A stretch of 64,000 bases of DNA from Nothophaeocryptopus gaeumannii (taxonomy: Eukaryota; Ascomycota; Dothideomycetes; Mycosphaerellales; Mycosphaerellaceae). The position numbers were made by a program, and so were the translations under genes. The notes beneath the pieces were generated by a model that searched no databases, had not been told where the DNA came from, and saw only the letters and a list, made by a program, of their open reading frames with translations. How positions within the stretch are numbered: position 1 is the first letter of the stretch; every line of letters starts with the position of its first letter. Below are positions 10,554-21,807 of the stretch, in pieces. The DNA lies in NCBI GenBank assembly GCA_031771865.1, contig JASISA010000027.1, positions 992,001 to 1,056,000 on the forward strand, written 5' to 3'.

Positions 10554-11697
10554 TCAGACAACCATCCTCATGGTCAGCTTGTCGCCATCCACAATCTCGT
10601 CCTTCATTGCTTCAAGCTCATCCACGTCCTGTTCAAGATGATCAGCATCAGTCCGAATGGCCGCGAAGAAACAGGATTGAAAGTCGTTTTACTCACCCAA
10701 TTCACAGACGAATACCTCCCACCCAACCAAGGCCTCTTCTCCTTCGTCAGCCAAGTCAAGAAGCCCCCACAGAGCGCCACATCATCGACCAAAACGTCAT
10801 TCCATATCTTGCCGAGCTGCGTCTCATGATGGCGATCAGTCTGAGGCGTGACCACTGCACCGGGATGAACAGCAAAAGCCGAAACGCCGTCCTTCTCATA
10901 ATGATCGGCGTGCATATGCTCTGCCAGGCGATTCATGCAAATTTTGGAGAGATTGTAGGCGATGGGTGTCAAGTCGGACTTGGTCTCGTGTGATGCGATT
11001 GAAGTGATGAGCACGAAGCTGTGGTAAAGAGGTCAGTATGAAGAATTGATAGTGAGAAGGCAGGAGGGATCTGAATAGGGAAGGGGAGAGCGTACGCTTG
11101 AACGCCATCTTTTGTTGCTGCCAGCAGAGGCGTGAAGTAGTGAGCAGTACGCCAGACGCCAAGCAGGTTGGTATTGATCACACGGTCGAAGTCCTGTTCT
11201 TCAACGACGCCGACAGGCATGTATTCCTTCCCATCTTCCTTGGTGATGTACTTGGAGATGACGCCAGCGTTGGCGATCTGGGGAAATGTCAGCGAATGGC
11301 CTACGTACAGAACGCGACGATCTAGGGTGACTCAAGAACTCACAACAACGTCGGCCCTTCCAAAGCTTTTCTGGGTCGTCTCGGCCAAAGCTTTGACATC
11401 AGAGTCCTTCTGGGTATCGCAAGCCTGCTTCACGACTACGACTTCCGGATTGATTCTCTTGAGCTCGGCTTCCAGCTTGTCCAGGTCAGCCGTTGTCCTG
11501 GATGCAATGACAATACCCTCGGCCCCAGCATAAGCATATGAGGTAGCAATATGGTATCCTAGACCTTTGCCAGCTCCAGTGACGACCACGACGAAATTCG
11601 GATGGAGCTTGATATTCCTTGGGTCTGTTGGCCCTTCCGCTTTGGAGTGGATGGTTTTAGTGAATTGCATGCCCCAGTGGGCCGGAAATTGGGGCAT
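10554..11697 (-). CDS. Short-chain dehydrogenase/reductase (SDR), 310 aa
   Basis: Four exons on the minus strand: 11697-11344, 11277-11096, 11018-10697 and 10628-10554. Introns of 66, 77 and 68 nt have GTGAGT, GTACGC and GTGAGT donors, and all phases close. Classical SDR marks are present: the nucleotide-binding TGAGKGLG (residues 40-47), IANAGV in place of the NNAG motif, the catalytic Ser in LITSIAS, and YNLSK for the YxxxK pair. The last exon encodes the common fungal ending DVDELEAMKDEI. NAD(P)-dependent oxidoreductase; substrate unknown. It is transcribed divergently from the mL45 gene. Confidence 0.9.
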
Positions 11698-12564
11698 CCT
11701 GGAATTGAGCCGAAGGATGCGTGCAGTTACGAACGTCGTCGAGGATCTTCAACAGACATTCTCAAGCTGGTAGTGATGGCACTCCGGGATATTGAGGCTC
11801 AAGAGCTCAAGGTGCTGCGAGCCTCGCTGTTCCAATGGCGGAGGTGCTGCAGGGTCCGAGGTTGTTCTGAGCAGGTACCTGATGTGTCGCACTCACCTTC
11901 ATACAGAGTATATCACTTTTATACAGCCTGACGAGCCCGGCTCTCCCATTTGAGGCAATGCTGTAGGGCAATTCCGCACTCACCGCTTGGCCCCGGCTGT
12001 GGCCATACAGTCACGCAGTCAGTGCAGGCGACACAGCTTCCAAGGAGCAAACAGACACTAGAAGCAAGTGGTAAAGATTTGGTGGTGACACTCCTGGCGC
12101 ACCATGGTACAAAAACAGTGAGAAGACGCTGTCGATAGGCTGCTAAGTCTGAACCGCATACTCCGAGGACCATGCATCTTCACTCCTAGGATTGACGAGG
12201 TAGGGTAGTCCTCGGACTGAAGGCCTTGGCATGGCAGTGAACCAAGTATCCAGACCACATTGGTACTGGAGCTTGACACTGAAGGACAAGCAGGCGGTAA
12301 AGATGGTGAGGCACACCTGAGGAATAGCTTTGATGTAGGGTCGACTTGTTTCCCGATGCTTCGGGCTGTGAAAGTCCGTTGAGCACGGCCATTGGCAACA
12401 TAATTTACATCCGGTCGGACTCTTGGAGGCTCCTCAGTGACAGATAGAGGCCGCGTCGATATGGTGGCTGTATTGTACATAGATGGAAAGCGACTGGAGC
12501 AAGTAAGCAAGAACATCATGTTATTAAAGTTTTCGGAATCGGGATCTCGAGAATCCTTGCCATC
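11698..12564. promoter_or_regulatory. Divergent intergenic region between SDR and mL45
   Basis: This 867-bp region must hold the promoters of both divergently transcribed neighbours. No specific operator was recognised. Confidence 0.5.
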
Positions 12565-13665
12565 ATGCTTCCACTGCGAAGGTCTCCCTCTGGCCCCCTC
12601 CTCGCCCACCTCACTCACCGCCCAATGTCGAAGCGCCTCTGCATCTCCCTCCTCTCCGCTCCACAGCGCTCACAGCAGTCAACATGTCTGCCCCATCGCC
12701 CACGATGCGCAGCCTTCACCACCGCCCGCGGTAACCTCCACCAAACATCGAGCCCCCAACAACGAATACGAAGCCGACCCTTCAGCACATCACCAACACA
12801 ATGCGTCGCCGCCCAGCGCATGGCGGGTCGAGGGAGACAACCCGCCCAGCCGTCAATGAAGTTGACGCAAAAGAAGAAGATGGCCGAAATGCAAGCCTCC
12901 GGCGCACACTTGGAAATGATCGGCCTCATACAAGACACCTTCATCCCACCCACAGGGAACAAACTCCCTTACTTCTTTAAAGACTTCCAAGGCCGCCGAA
13001 AAGTCGAATGGCACCGCTTCAAGAACCTCCTCAAACTATGCTACTCCAAACTCTGCGCCTTCTGGTTCGTCAAACCACGCCTCAAACTCGACCGCTTCAA
13101 AGTCCCTCGAATCGGAAAACAATTATACGAAGAAATGTACACAAACTTCGCCACAGGAAACCTCGCACCCATCGAATCGAAACTCTCCCCTGGCCTTTTG
13201 AACTCCCTAAGAGGTCGAATCGCGCAACGTCAACCAAATACTATCCTCCGTTGGAAACTCCACAAATACACCTCCCCACCCCAATGCGTCTCTTACATCT
13301 TCGCCTGTCCCGACTTCAAAGGCCCCAACACCTCCCGCTCAGGAATCTGTCAAGCCGTAATCCGTATCTCCTCCCTTCAAAGTCTGCAACATATCCGTCG
13401 CGCACGAGTTCGCGACCCAGCCACCGGTCAACAAGTCATGGCAGATGTTCCGATCGATCGCGACGGCAAAGAGATCCCGGCGGAGAGACTTGAGGAAGAA
13501 GAGAGGAGGAGTAGGAAGGAAATGACAGAGTATTTCGTTCTTCAGAGGTTTTTGAAAAGTGGGACGCCGGGGGAATGGCATGCTTGGGGAACTGCGCAGG
13601 AGACTACGCTGGAGGATTTGAGAGTGAAGGAGAGGAAGGCGCAGAGGAATTTGTTGGGAGAATAG
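12565..13665 (+). CDS. MBA1: Mitochondrial ribosome-associated protein mL45 / Mba1-like
   Basis: Single exon, 366 residues. The N-terminus is long, basic and Ser/Arg-rich with almost no acidic residues for about 80 positions, consistent with a mitochondrial presequence. A Tim44/mL45-like region follows: IPPTGNKLPYFFKDFQGRRKVEWHRFKN, LYEEMYTNFATGN, and the C-terminal EYFVLQRFLKSGTPGEWHAWGTAQET. Mba1/mL45 sits at the mitoribosome exit tunnel and helps insert nascent chains into the inner membrane. ATG at 12565 gives the longest form; in-frame ATGs downstream (about 12625) could equally start a presequence. The family call rests on recalled conserved blocks. Confidence 0.75.
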   Translation: MLPLRRSPSGPLLAHLTHRPMSKRLCISLLSAPQRSQQSTCLPHRPRCAAFTTARGNLHQTSSPQQRIRSRPFSTSPTQCVAAQRMAGRGRQPAQPSMKLTQKKKMAEMQASGAHLEMIGLIQDTFIPPTGNKLPYFFKDFQGRRKVEWHRFKNLLKLCYSKLCAFWFVKPRLKLDRFKVPRIGKQLYEEMYTNFATGNLAPIESKLSPGLLNSLRGRIAQRQPNTILRWKLHKYTSPPQCVSYIFACPDFKGPNTSRSGICQAVIRISSLQSLQHIRRARVRDPATGQQVMADVPIDRDGKEIPAERLEEEERRSRKEMTEYFVLQRFLKSGTPGEWHAWGTAQETTLEDLRVKERKAQRNLLGE

Positions 13666-14338
13666 TGAGAGGGTGAGCGAGTCAAAGGTGAAGAACTGCT
13701 CATTCTACAAGGAGCAAGGACGTGTATGAATGTATCATATGCCATGTATCCACTTCAAGTGTACAAATCAATGCATGGCGAGAGGCATAGTCGCGTTTGG
13801 GCAAGCAAAGACGTATTCACACCCGCAACGTTACTCTGAAAATATGAGTCACGTGACACTTCTTCCGTTTCCATGCATTCCATTCTGATACCTAAACTAC
13901 CCATGTTTCCGACCACTCCATTAGCCGTTGCTCGCAAAGACCAGTTCACCCGGTCCATGTACCATAGCAGACACAGCATTATCAGAGTAGTCATAGCCGA
14001 AAAAGTCCATGTTGCAGCAAAAAGAGAAAAAGATGCTCCAAAAGAGTTCGCTCACTGATCAGTCAAGAGAAAAAAGGGCCCGTCCGTCCACTTCCTCTCG
14101 TCGTAGCCTTCGCAGAAGGTAGCACTCGTAGTCGTGAAGTCGTGGATGAGGAGCGCGCCGGACCAGCCGGGTAGCGGAGAGCTGCAGCTTAGAAGTAGCA
14201 CTTCAAGTGCCGCATCGTCCATCGGACCTGACCAGTCGGTGCACTGTGGAGCGTGTTGTACTCCGACCTCGCCGTCATGCTCTATCTGACGAGCAGCGGA
14301 CGTCCGCCATTCTTTGCGGTGACTGGTATGTTGTGAGA
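13666..14338. other. Intergenic between convergent mL45 and eIF1 genes
   Basis: Should contain the two 3' UTRs. No gene recognised. Confidence 0.5.
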
Positions 14339-14939
14339 CTAGAAGCCGTGGACCTTGATGGTCTTGGCATCCAGCTCGAGGCCCTCCTTCTTGTCGATCA
14401 AGAACTCCTGGACATCCTTGCGCTGGTCGCCCTGGAGCTGGATCACTTCGCCCATCTCCGAGTCGTTGACGATGGTGCCATTGCAAGCGAACTTCTTCTT
14501 GATCACTTTGAGGATCTTCTTCTGGTCGAACTTCTTGGGCAAGCCTTGGACTGTGGTCAAGGTTTTGCGACCATTGCGCTCTAGAAGGCACGTTAGAGGG
14601 TGCTTGGCGAGAGTGGAAGAGGTTGAGGGGGTACGCACGTTGGATACGGATGTGGATGTAGTTCTGCGACTGCTTGGTCTCTCCGGTATCCTCATCGGCT
14701 TCGGCGAAGGGGTCTGTGTCACATGCGCGATTAGTCCGGTTTCCTCGAAAATGTGTTGAGTGCCTGATTCAGGCGGACGAGCACATGGCGCGCATCTACT
14801 GCCTCCATGACCAAGCCGCCTGAATGAGGCCGAGGCATGGGCGCGTGGAGGACGGGGCGAAGCGGTGACTGCTTATCGCGAGGCTGAGGTGAGGTGCGCA
14901 CTTACCGAAAGACTTGAGGTTCTCGATCTGGGCGGACAT
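14339..14939 (-). CDS. SUI1: Translation initiation factor eIF1 (SUI1)
   Basis: Three exons: 14939-14906, 14713-14639 and 14580-14339, giving 116 residues, the usual eIF1 length. Introns are 192 nt (GTAAGT..ACAG) and 58 nt (GTGCGT..CTAG). The protein starts MSAQIENLKSF and continues with YIHIRIQQRNGRKTLTTVQGLP, then KKFACNGTIV, GEVIQLQGDQR and a terminal KVHGF, all hallmark SUI1 sequence. eIF1 binds the 40S subunit near the P site and enforces AUG selection. The first intron is much longer than the others in this window and is CT/GA-biased. Confidence 0.97.
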
Positions 14940-15834
14940 ACGCAGCTGTTGTTTCTCCTTGACCTGTGGGTGATGGATAGAAGGGTAGGCTGTTTGGGGG
15001 ACTGGTGTTGTGGGTGAGGGCGGTGATGTTCGGTGGTGATTGAGTGGAGATCTGAGTGTTGTTGATGTTCAGGTTGTGAGCAAGAAAGAAGGCAAGAAGT
15101 ACGTTGCAGGCGGGGCTCGAGGTGGCGTTTTTAGCGAGAACCTTATGTCACACCCAGCCTTGGCACGGCTTTCGCATTCGCAATCACCGCGACACTCTCA
15201 CTTCACGTACACATAGAACCTTCGGCCCTTCATGCACCTACACATCAACCCGAGAGACATGTGCTTTGACCTATTGTCGCACCGTGCCGCATGTGAGCGG
15301 ACGAAGACTGAGGATACGCCTTTCGAGAGCTTCTCCCTCGGCTGACACAGCTTCCCCGACGTGAGAGGAAACCACGGATCCCACCAACCGGATGGCGGAG
15401 GGCTGGGCTGGACTGGACTGAGAGCAGCAGCAGATAACGAGCCCCAGCACTTCATGGCTGTGTTTCAAGTCCATGTCACATGTTGTGTTACCCAACAGGT
15501 GCCTTCCTGGACCTCAACGCGCGAATCAGCCACATCTCCCGACTTCTCCGCTATCGGTTCCTTGACATGTTCGGCTGGAGCTGTTCATGCTAGAACATGT
15601 GAACATCACGCTCTTCGACTTGTCTCGCGCCTGCCTGGACTTTCTGAGGAAATAGCCTCCGTTACTGGCCCTCTTCACGCCTGACGTGACACCGAAGCTC
15701 GCTCTTGTAATTGTAACTGAGCATTTGACAGCAAGATGACAAGGAAGCGCCGCAATGCCAAGCCATATCGTTCTAGAGGGATCCAGACTAAACTGCTACA
15801 TTCCACGCATTGTGTACACACTCGAACATCGATC
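14940..15834. promoter_or_regulatory. Upstream region of eIF1, no gene
   Basis: This 895-bp stretch is head-side to eIF1 and tail-side to the next SDR. It must include the eIF1 promoter and 5' UTR. No gene or repeat seen. Confidence 0.45.
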
Positions 15835-16771
15835 TTACTGAGATTCCCACACGGGCTTGTAGCTGCTATCTCCAAACGGCCACCCAACCAGGCCGATATT
15901 GAAAAGCGACTTTTCCTCAATTTCCTTCGCTGAAGCCTTGAGCTCATCGACGTCCCAGTTCGCCCAGAGGAATTTGCCCTTGAGGAATTGTGCCTCCGGA
16001 CTGGCGAGCCAGACGTTGAAGCTGGCCGGCAAGGAAACTATGTTCTGATTAGTCCCGGAGTGTGTGAGAATAGATGAGTGAGTTGCTGCTGCACGTACCA
16101 TCATCTTCAAACCCCAAGGCGGCCACTCCGCCAGCCTCTCTGTTCATGGCCGTGTCGACAACTCCAGGCTGTATGTGGAAGACGCTCATGCGAGGGTTTG
16201 CAAACGCGGAGGAGTCCCACAAGCGAAACACTCCCATCTTGGCCACGCTATATGATGCGAAGCGCGGCGCCATGTTCAGATGCATAGCGGACGAGTTGAC
16301 ATCTACGACCACAGCGTCAGACGCTGCATGCCGAGAAAAGGCTTTTGCGACATTCAAAGAGCCGCGAAGATTCCCATCGATCCCGGCAAGAAATTTCTCG
16401 ATGTCGACTTCCTCGACCGATTCGATCGGTCCCTGCATGGCTGCATTGCTGATCAGGATATCGAGCTTCTTCGTCCCTCCAAGAAACTTGTCGAAAGCCG
16501 CATCGACTTGATCTTTCTTCGTGACATCCGTTGAGGCCACGAAGACCTCAGTTGAGGGGTACTCTTTCTCGATGGAGGCTTTGGTGTCAAGAAGAGGCTG
16601 TTGTCTACGCCCGAGAAGTGCAATGCGAGCAGCGTCAGCCTGGGCGAATCTGAGGCCTGTCTCTGCGCCAATTCCGCTTCCGCCTCCTGTAATCAGCACG
16701 GTTTTGCCTTTAGCGGAGAGCTCGGGCCGGTCTGGGTAGATCGATGGGTAGGAGTCATCGTGCCATGTAAT
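15835..16771 (-). CDS. Short-chain dehydrogenase/reductase, first exon unresolved
   Basis: Two exons are certain: 16771-16099 and 16037-15835, with a 61-nt intron (GTACGT..ACATAG). They encode 291 residues. The SDR signature is complete: TVLITGGGSGIGAE, ILISNAA, SSAM with the catalytic Ser, SYSVAK (YxxxK), and the C-terminal block FLWANWDVDEL typical of this fungal group. The frame has no ATG before the nucleotide-binding motif. An acceptor (CACACAG) immediately precedes codon ATT at 16771, so a short first exon carrying the start must lie further up (about 16800-17000); I could not fix it. NAD(P) oxidoreductase, substrate unknown. Confidence 0.85.
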
Positions 16772-17121
16772 CTGTGTGAGGGTTGTTGGATTGATACATT
16801 GACGGTAGGTGTTCAATCGGCTCTTATACTCTACGTGGAAATGCTTGTGGGAGCCGTTCAAATTGAAATCGCGAATGCTTCCAAAGCATTTCGGTATCGC
16901 AAATTCTCACAATATTGCTTTCTATGGACTCTCCGACAGCTATCTCCAGGAGCATGCGTTTTCGCAAGACAAAAGGCCCCTTCACGGAGCTGCGTGAAAT
17001 TCTTGGCGTCGACAAAGTGCTCCGTCGGACGATCGACAGCTGCTGACAAACACACACAAAGAGGTCTCAGCTCTACCACTTCAGTTCTTGGCCTCTACAC
17101 TCCTTCGCCATTCAATTCACA
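16772..17121. other. Intergenic, likely holds the first SDR exon and a divergent promoter
   Basis: This 350-bp stretch separates the SDR (minus) and the transcription factor (plus). It probably contains the missing start exon of the SDR. Confidence 0.4.
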
Positions 17122-18829
17122 ATGCATCAACAAATTGACCTTTCCGTTTTGCGGTGCGAGCAATGCAACAAGCCATTCGACAGAGGTTCGTACTGCAAGT
17201 GCCTATGGCCTACCTAAGCAATGACCGCACACTACTGACTATGAAAAACGGCAGAATCGACTCTCAAGAGACATCGGTATTATTGTCGGTCGCGCAAGGT
17301 CGTTCCTGCTTCCCGTGCTCGGTCGTGTGTCTTGTGTGTGAAAGCGAAAGTTCGATGTGACAACAAGCGACCGGCATGTTCGAGATGTGCAGACAAAGCG
17401 GTGAAGTGTTGCTACAGGCTGAATAGGACGAGACCACGGGAGGCAGAAGCTGTTTGTGCTCAGGAGCACCCGACCAAGCCAGCATCTGCCTCGTCGACAA
17501 GCGATGAGACGGGTGAGCGTGATGGCTCATCGGACGCGGCCGCGACTCCTGGAGAAGCCATTGACAACCAATTCCTTCTGGATCCCAATGCCATGGACTT
17601 CGATACAAGCCAACTCGACTTTGAGTCATTGGACTTTGACCTAGCTGAATGGCCAGATCCGACTAAACCGACGGAAACTTCTGATACGGAAACTTCAAGT
17701 TCGACTTCTTCGTATTCCTGGAGTCATCAGGTCATCCAACACAAAACGCCTTTCTTTCCTTCCATGATCCCAGCGGCGCCGTCCTCAAGTCCGCGATCCC
17801 TCGTACCCCGGATCAAGAAGCACGCAGGCACTCAATGCATCTTCAACCTCATCATGCACAACTTGAAATCCTATCCTCTCATGATGCTTCGCGACAATGG
17901 TCTCCCGCCCTTCATTCATCCGAGCTCTGCCTCCTCTTCCTTCAAAGAGAATGACACAACCACAGAGCCTCTGACGAACTGCATGAGCCTAATGCACATG
18001 GTCGGCTCCGGGGTGAGAGGGAGTCGGAAGCTGTTCTGGAAAAGCGTGAGGCTGGAGTGTGAGAGACTATTCACCGATGTACAGTATGCACCTACTAGAC
18101 CAAGGGTTTGCGACATGACTAAAAGCTTCATAGCGCATGACTTTCGGCAAACAAGCACTCCTCGCTGCCATGCAAGCCCTCTCAATCTACATCCTCATCA
18201 GCCTTTCCGAAGGCGAAACCGAACACAACCATCTCGACGCTTTACTCATCCAGACCGTCATCGTGTGTACCCAGCATTTCGCCCATCTCTACGCCGAAAC
18301 TCCAGCAGAACTGCAAACCAAACTCTCTTCTTCGCAAATGACCTGGGAAGATTGGGTCTTTGAAGAATCTCGTCGCAGACTATGTATAATATACAAAGTC
18401 GTCAATCTTCTAGTCCATTTCGACCCGGCTTTCATGTGCGATCTTCCCACAACGCTGGTTTTGGCACCCCTCCCGGCGAAGAAACAACTCTGGAAAGCTT
18501 CTGATGCGCTAAGCTGGAGTTTTCAGCATTTGGAAGAAGTCAAGAGTGGGAGGAATGAAGTCGATTTTGGACTGACGGCGAAAGGGGATTTGGTAAAGTT
18601 AAAGGGTGGGTGGTGGGATTGTTGGGATGAGGGGAAGAAGGAGGAGGTATTGGAGAGGGGATTGGAGAGGAGCCCGGGATGGAGAGGAGCTGGGAATTGG
18701 GAGGAATGGTGTAGGACTTCTTTGCGGTTCGGAGACTCACAGAACGGCACTCCGATGTGTGGGAATGTCGGAAATCCGATAGGGCCTCTCTATCGCAGCA
18801 CCAAATGCTTCGTTGACCAATGCCGGTGA
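17122..18829 (+). CDS. Fungal transcription factor with tandem C2HC zinc finger and Zn2Cys6 cluster
   Basis: Three exons: 17122-17185, 17255-18078 and 18134-18829 (527 residues; introns 69 and 55 nt). The N-terminus carries a finger C12-x2-C15-x12-H28-x3-C32, followed at once by a binuclear cluster C46-x2-C49-x6-C56-x6-C63-x2-C66-x6-C73. This pairing is known in a subset of fungal regulators. An acidic, Ser/Thr-rich segment (residues about 95-155) could be an activation domain. The C-terminal half resembles the fungal-specific regulatory region (LLAAMQALSIYILI, WEDWVFEESRRRLCIIYKVVNLL). The first intron falls inside the C2HC finger. Targets unknown; the adjacent SDR is a natural candidate by position only. 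Confidence 0.85.
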
Positions 18830-18859
18830 AGGCGAAGCCGCTCCTCCTTCTTGCCGTAC

Positions 18860-19819
18860 TTACCACCATGAGTCCAGCACAGGTCGGGGCTGCAACGAAT
18901 ATTGAACCCATCTTCTTTCACTGTGAGAAGACCTTCGTATCCATGTGTTCTCTCGGAGGCGGACAATTTTGTACCCATGATCGGGAACTCGCTGTTCGTA
19001 GAAGGCTTCACTTACCTCAACTCGCCCACTCAAACTCGAATCATTGAAGGCTTCGTTCTGCTCATCGAGAAGAATGACCTCCCGACGCTTGACATGATCT
19101 AGTCCTCCCACGCGGAAGATCCTTGCTTGCAGATGGATAGTGACATCGCCTCGTGTCCGAGGAGGCTACGGTGTCGGTACAATCATCCAAGGCTGCCAGA
19201 GCTCGCTGACTTTCGAAGGCCGGCCAACGAGGTTATGCGCATCAAGCATTCCAAAGCGAAGGTCCTCTCTTTGCTTCAAAGACTTGTAACCGGCCCATGG
19301 ACTCCCAATCTGGCCCCACAACAAAGCTCGAAGTTCTCCAGACGGAACATCAACGACTCGAGATCGCGGTGATGAGACCAGACATCTAAGCCGTTTGCAA
19401 TCTTCGGAGCGCTCAGTGTCTCCGTGTTCGTATTCGCATGCATTCAACCAAGATCGTAAGAAAGATGGCTCGAATCTTGCCTTTATTGGCCTTCTCGCAA
19501 GTGACTTCAAGTCAGCGTTCTTGACCCAAGCGCCTCGGATAGAATAGACAGCAAGCGCAGTCTCTCCCTGGCTTGCCTTGTAGTGATGACGATTCGCTTT
19601 CAATTTGCCATCAACGAGGGTACCAGCCGCTATATTGAAGACAGCATTCCCAGGGACCTTATCCCAGCCACTGCGCTCGTGCTCTGAATAGCTGGACGGC
19701 CATGCGAGTCGACAGTGCAGGCTCTCTGTTTCCAGCGCTTCTCCCAGGCCTGCTGGATCGTACCTGTTCTCGATTGATCTTTCCAGAAGCACACAGAAAT
19801 GGCACTGCGGCTTTGACAA
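18860..19819 (-). pseudogene. HET-like (heterokaryon incompatibility) gene remnant
   Basis: An open stretch 19819-19166 encodes a block resembling the region just before the HET domain: FEPSFLRSWLNACEYEHG, RLRCLVSSPRSRVVDVPSGE, LLWG. It stops where the HET core should begin. A second minus-strand piece (about 19160-18860, around IFRVGGLDHVKRREVILLDEQ) may be a distal part of the same gene, in another frame. The expected core (ALSYVWG, LGFRYLWVDKYCI-type motifs) is absent. I infer a truncated, non-functional copy. HET assignment is tentative because only flanking motifs are seen. Confidence 0.4.
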
Positions 19820-19850
19820 GAGCGCTCTTGGGAAAGGCAGGTATGATCAT

Positions 19851-20892
19851 CTCAAATTGAGCTCAAAAATTCCAATAGGTGAGTATTAAGGACCATCATC
19901 GGTGGCGTCCAAAAAAAGCGACGACATCTGATGTAGAATGCGCTGGGCAGGTCCGGCTGCTGGTAGAACGTTCCTGCATGGAGAGAAGCCCGTCATGATC
20001 TCAATGCGCAATGGGTAATAGCGAGAAGCAGTATACTGCCCGGATTATGACATTCCGCTTTGGAAAGCGAGCTAATGCAGTGGAACCGAAGAGCAAAGGT
20101 AGTCTTGGCACGTCCAAAGACAGATTCTTGAGAGGCCTGTGTTGGAGAAAGCTGCTGACAACATAGCTCGATCAGAACCTAACTTCACGTCTCTCACAAA
20201 GGAACAGTATTGAGCATGTCGTTCGAGTATTATACTGCTCGCTTGTGAGGCCTTAGCCAAAGCCCTGGACGGAGGCTCAGGGGCCTGGCTAAAACACAAG
20301 TGAGCATCAAGTGATTCAGTTGCCCGCAGCCGTGGAACTCTGTCGGCTGGATTGCAGAACAATGTCGATATGCTGCACAGGAACTCCGCCGGGTGGCATT
20401 GCACTTGTCATCAGGGAAAAAGAAGACAATAACGATGATGTTGTTGATGATTGACGACGGGAGAGGTGGCCTTCGGGGAATTCGGACTTCGGTTCCGTGA
20501 ACGACGGTGCGTGCACGATCATCCCAACACCCAATCAATATGCCTCCGGATTCACGCCAAGTCCCGAATGTTCCTGCACAGCTGCTTTCCGACGAGCATT
20601 TGAGGAGCCGGTGATCAACGTCAATCGCTCCAAGAATACACAGACTTCAACGATACCCCTTGCAGGAGCAATGCAGGACACTCTTGTGCTCTGTGCTTCT
20701 TCCCTGAACGAGATGGTTTGCTGAGCAAAACGGCCGATCTGCAGTAAATGGCTTGCTTCATCATCATCTACCGAAACGGCTCCATCTAGCAACGAAGTCC
20801 CCTATATCCCAGGAGCACTGCCAAAACGGCCTAGGTAAGCAACCGCTCTCCCTCAGTTGTCTTCTCTACACAGTCCTCTATATACCATCAAC
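19851..20892. other. Intergenic, nothing recognised
   Basis: About 1 kb before the NmrA-like gene. TCTATATACC at 20877-20886, a few bases before the start codon, looks like leader sequence rather than a TATA box. No gene recognised. Confidence 0.45.
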
Positions 20893-21807
20893 ATGCCGAA
20901 GAACATCCTCGTGACCGCAGCCACGGGCAATCAAGGAAGCGGAGTCGTGCACCATCTCGCGAACCATCCCGATTTTACCATCCTAGCTACGACCCGAAAT
21001 GCTTCAGGTGCGGGTGCCGAGAAATTGAAGGCCAAAGCCAAGAACATCAAGGTCGTTCAAGGCGACCAAGATGACGTGCCAGCACTCTTCAAAGCCGCCA
21101 CAGAGGCAGCTGGCGGTGAGCCGATCTGGGGCGTCTTCTCCCTCCAAGTCTCAGCCCACGACGGCAACACGACCGGCGAGATCGCTCAAGGAAAAGCCAT
21201 GATTGACGAGGCTGTCAAGAGCGGCGTGAAACACTTCGTCTATGCTTCTGTGGAACGAGGAGGCGATGAAGCAAGCTGGAAGAACGAGACGCCCATCCCG
21301 CATTTCCAGACCAAGTACCATATCGAGCAGTACTTGCGGGATAACGCGGGCGGAATGGGATGGACAATCCTCAGACCAGTGGCTTTCATGGACAACTTGA
21401 AGCCTGGATTCCCTGCGAAAGTATTCATGGCTGCTTGTGCGTCATCTATGGACGCGAAGAAGAAACAGCAGTGGATTGCTTGCAAGGATATCGGGGCTTT
21501 TGCTCGTATTGCGTTCGAGAAGCCGACGGAGTACAACCACAAGGCTCTCGGACTCGCGGGAGATGAGCTTACCGTCGACGAGACTTGCCAGGCGCTGGAG
21601 AACAAGAGCAGTGCGTCGATCCGGCCGACTTTCTGGTTCTTGGGATCTTTCCTGAAGTACATGGTTCAGGAGCTGGGTATCATGATCACCTGGTTCGGCA
21701 CAGATGGATACAAGGCCGATATTCCTAAACTGAGGAACATCTATCCGCAGTTGATGACCTTTGAGGATTGGGTCGAGAAAGAGAGCCCATTTCCATGGAA
21801 GTACTAA
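20893..21807 (+). CDS. NmrA-like NAD(P)-binding protein
   Basis: Single exon, 304 residues, starting MPKNILVTAATGNQGSGVV. The TAATGNQGxG motif is the dinucleotide-binding loop of NmrA/atypical SDRs. Further conserved blocks are VKHFVYASVERGG, TKYHIEQYLR, WTILRPVAFMDNL and the terminal FEDWVEKESPFPWKY. There is no YxxxK catalytic pair in the classical position, as expected for this redox-sensing subfamily. Family members act as NAD(P) sensors regulating transcription factors or as isoflavone-reductase-like enzymes; which applies here is open. The start at 20893 is the only ATG before the motif. Confidence 0.92.
   Translation: MPKNILVTAATGNQGSGVVHHLANHPDFTILATTRNASGAGAEKLKAKAKNIKVVQGDQDDVPALFKAATEAAGGEPIWGVFSLQVSAHDGNTTGEIAQGKAMIDEAVKSGVKHFVYASVERGGDEASWKNETPIPHFQTKYHIEQYLRDNAGGMGWTILRPVAFMDNLKPGFPAKVFMAACASSMDAKKKQQWIACKDIGAFARIAFEKPTEYNHKALGLAGDELTVDETCQALENKSSASIRPTFWFLGSFLKYMVQELGIMITWFGTDGYKADIPKLRNIYPQLMTFEDWVEKESPFPWKY

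Noticed and set aside
12058..12618. Minus-strand 186-codon open frame at the 5' end of mL45
   Set aside because: No recognisable features, overlaps the start of a well-supported gene.
10554..18829. A secondary-metabolite cluster made of two SDRs plus a regulator
   Set aside because: The SDRs are interleaved with housekeeping genes (mL45, eIF1) and no scaffold-forming synthase is present.
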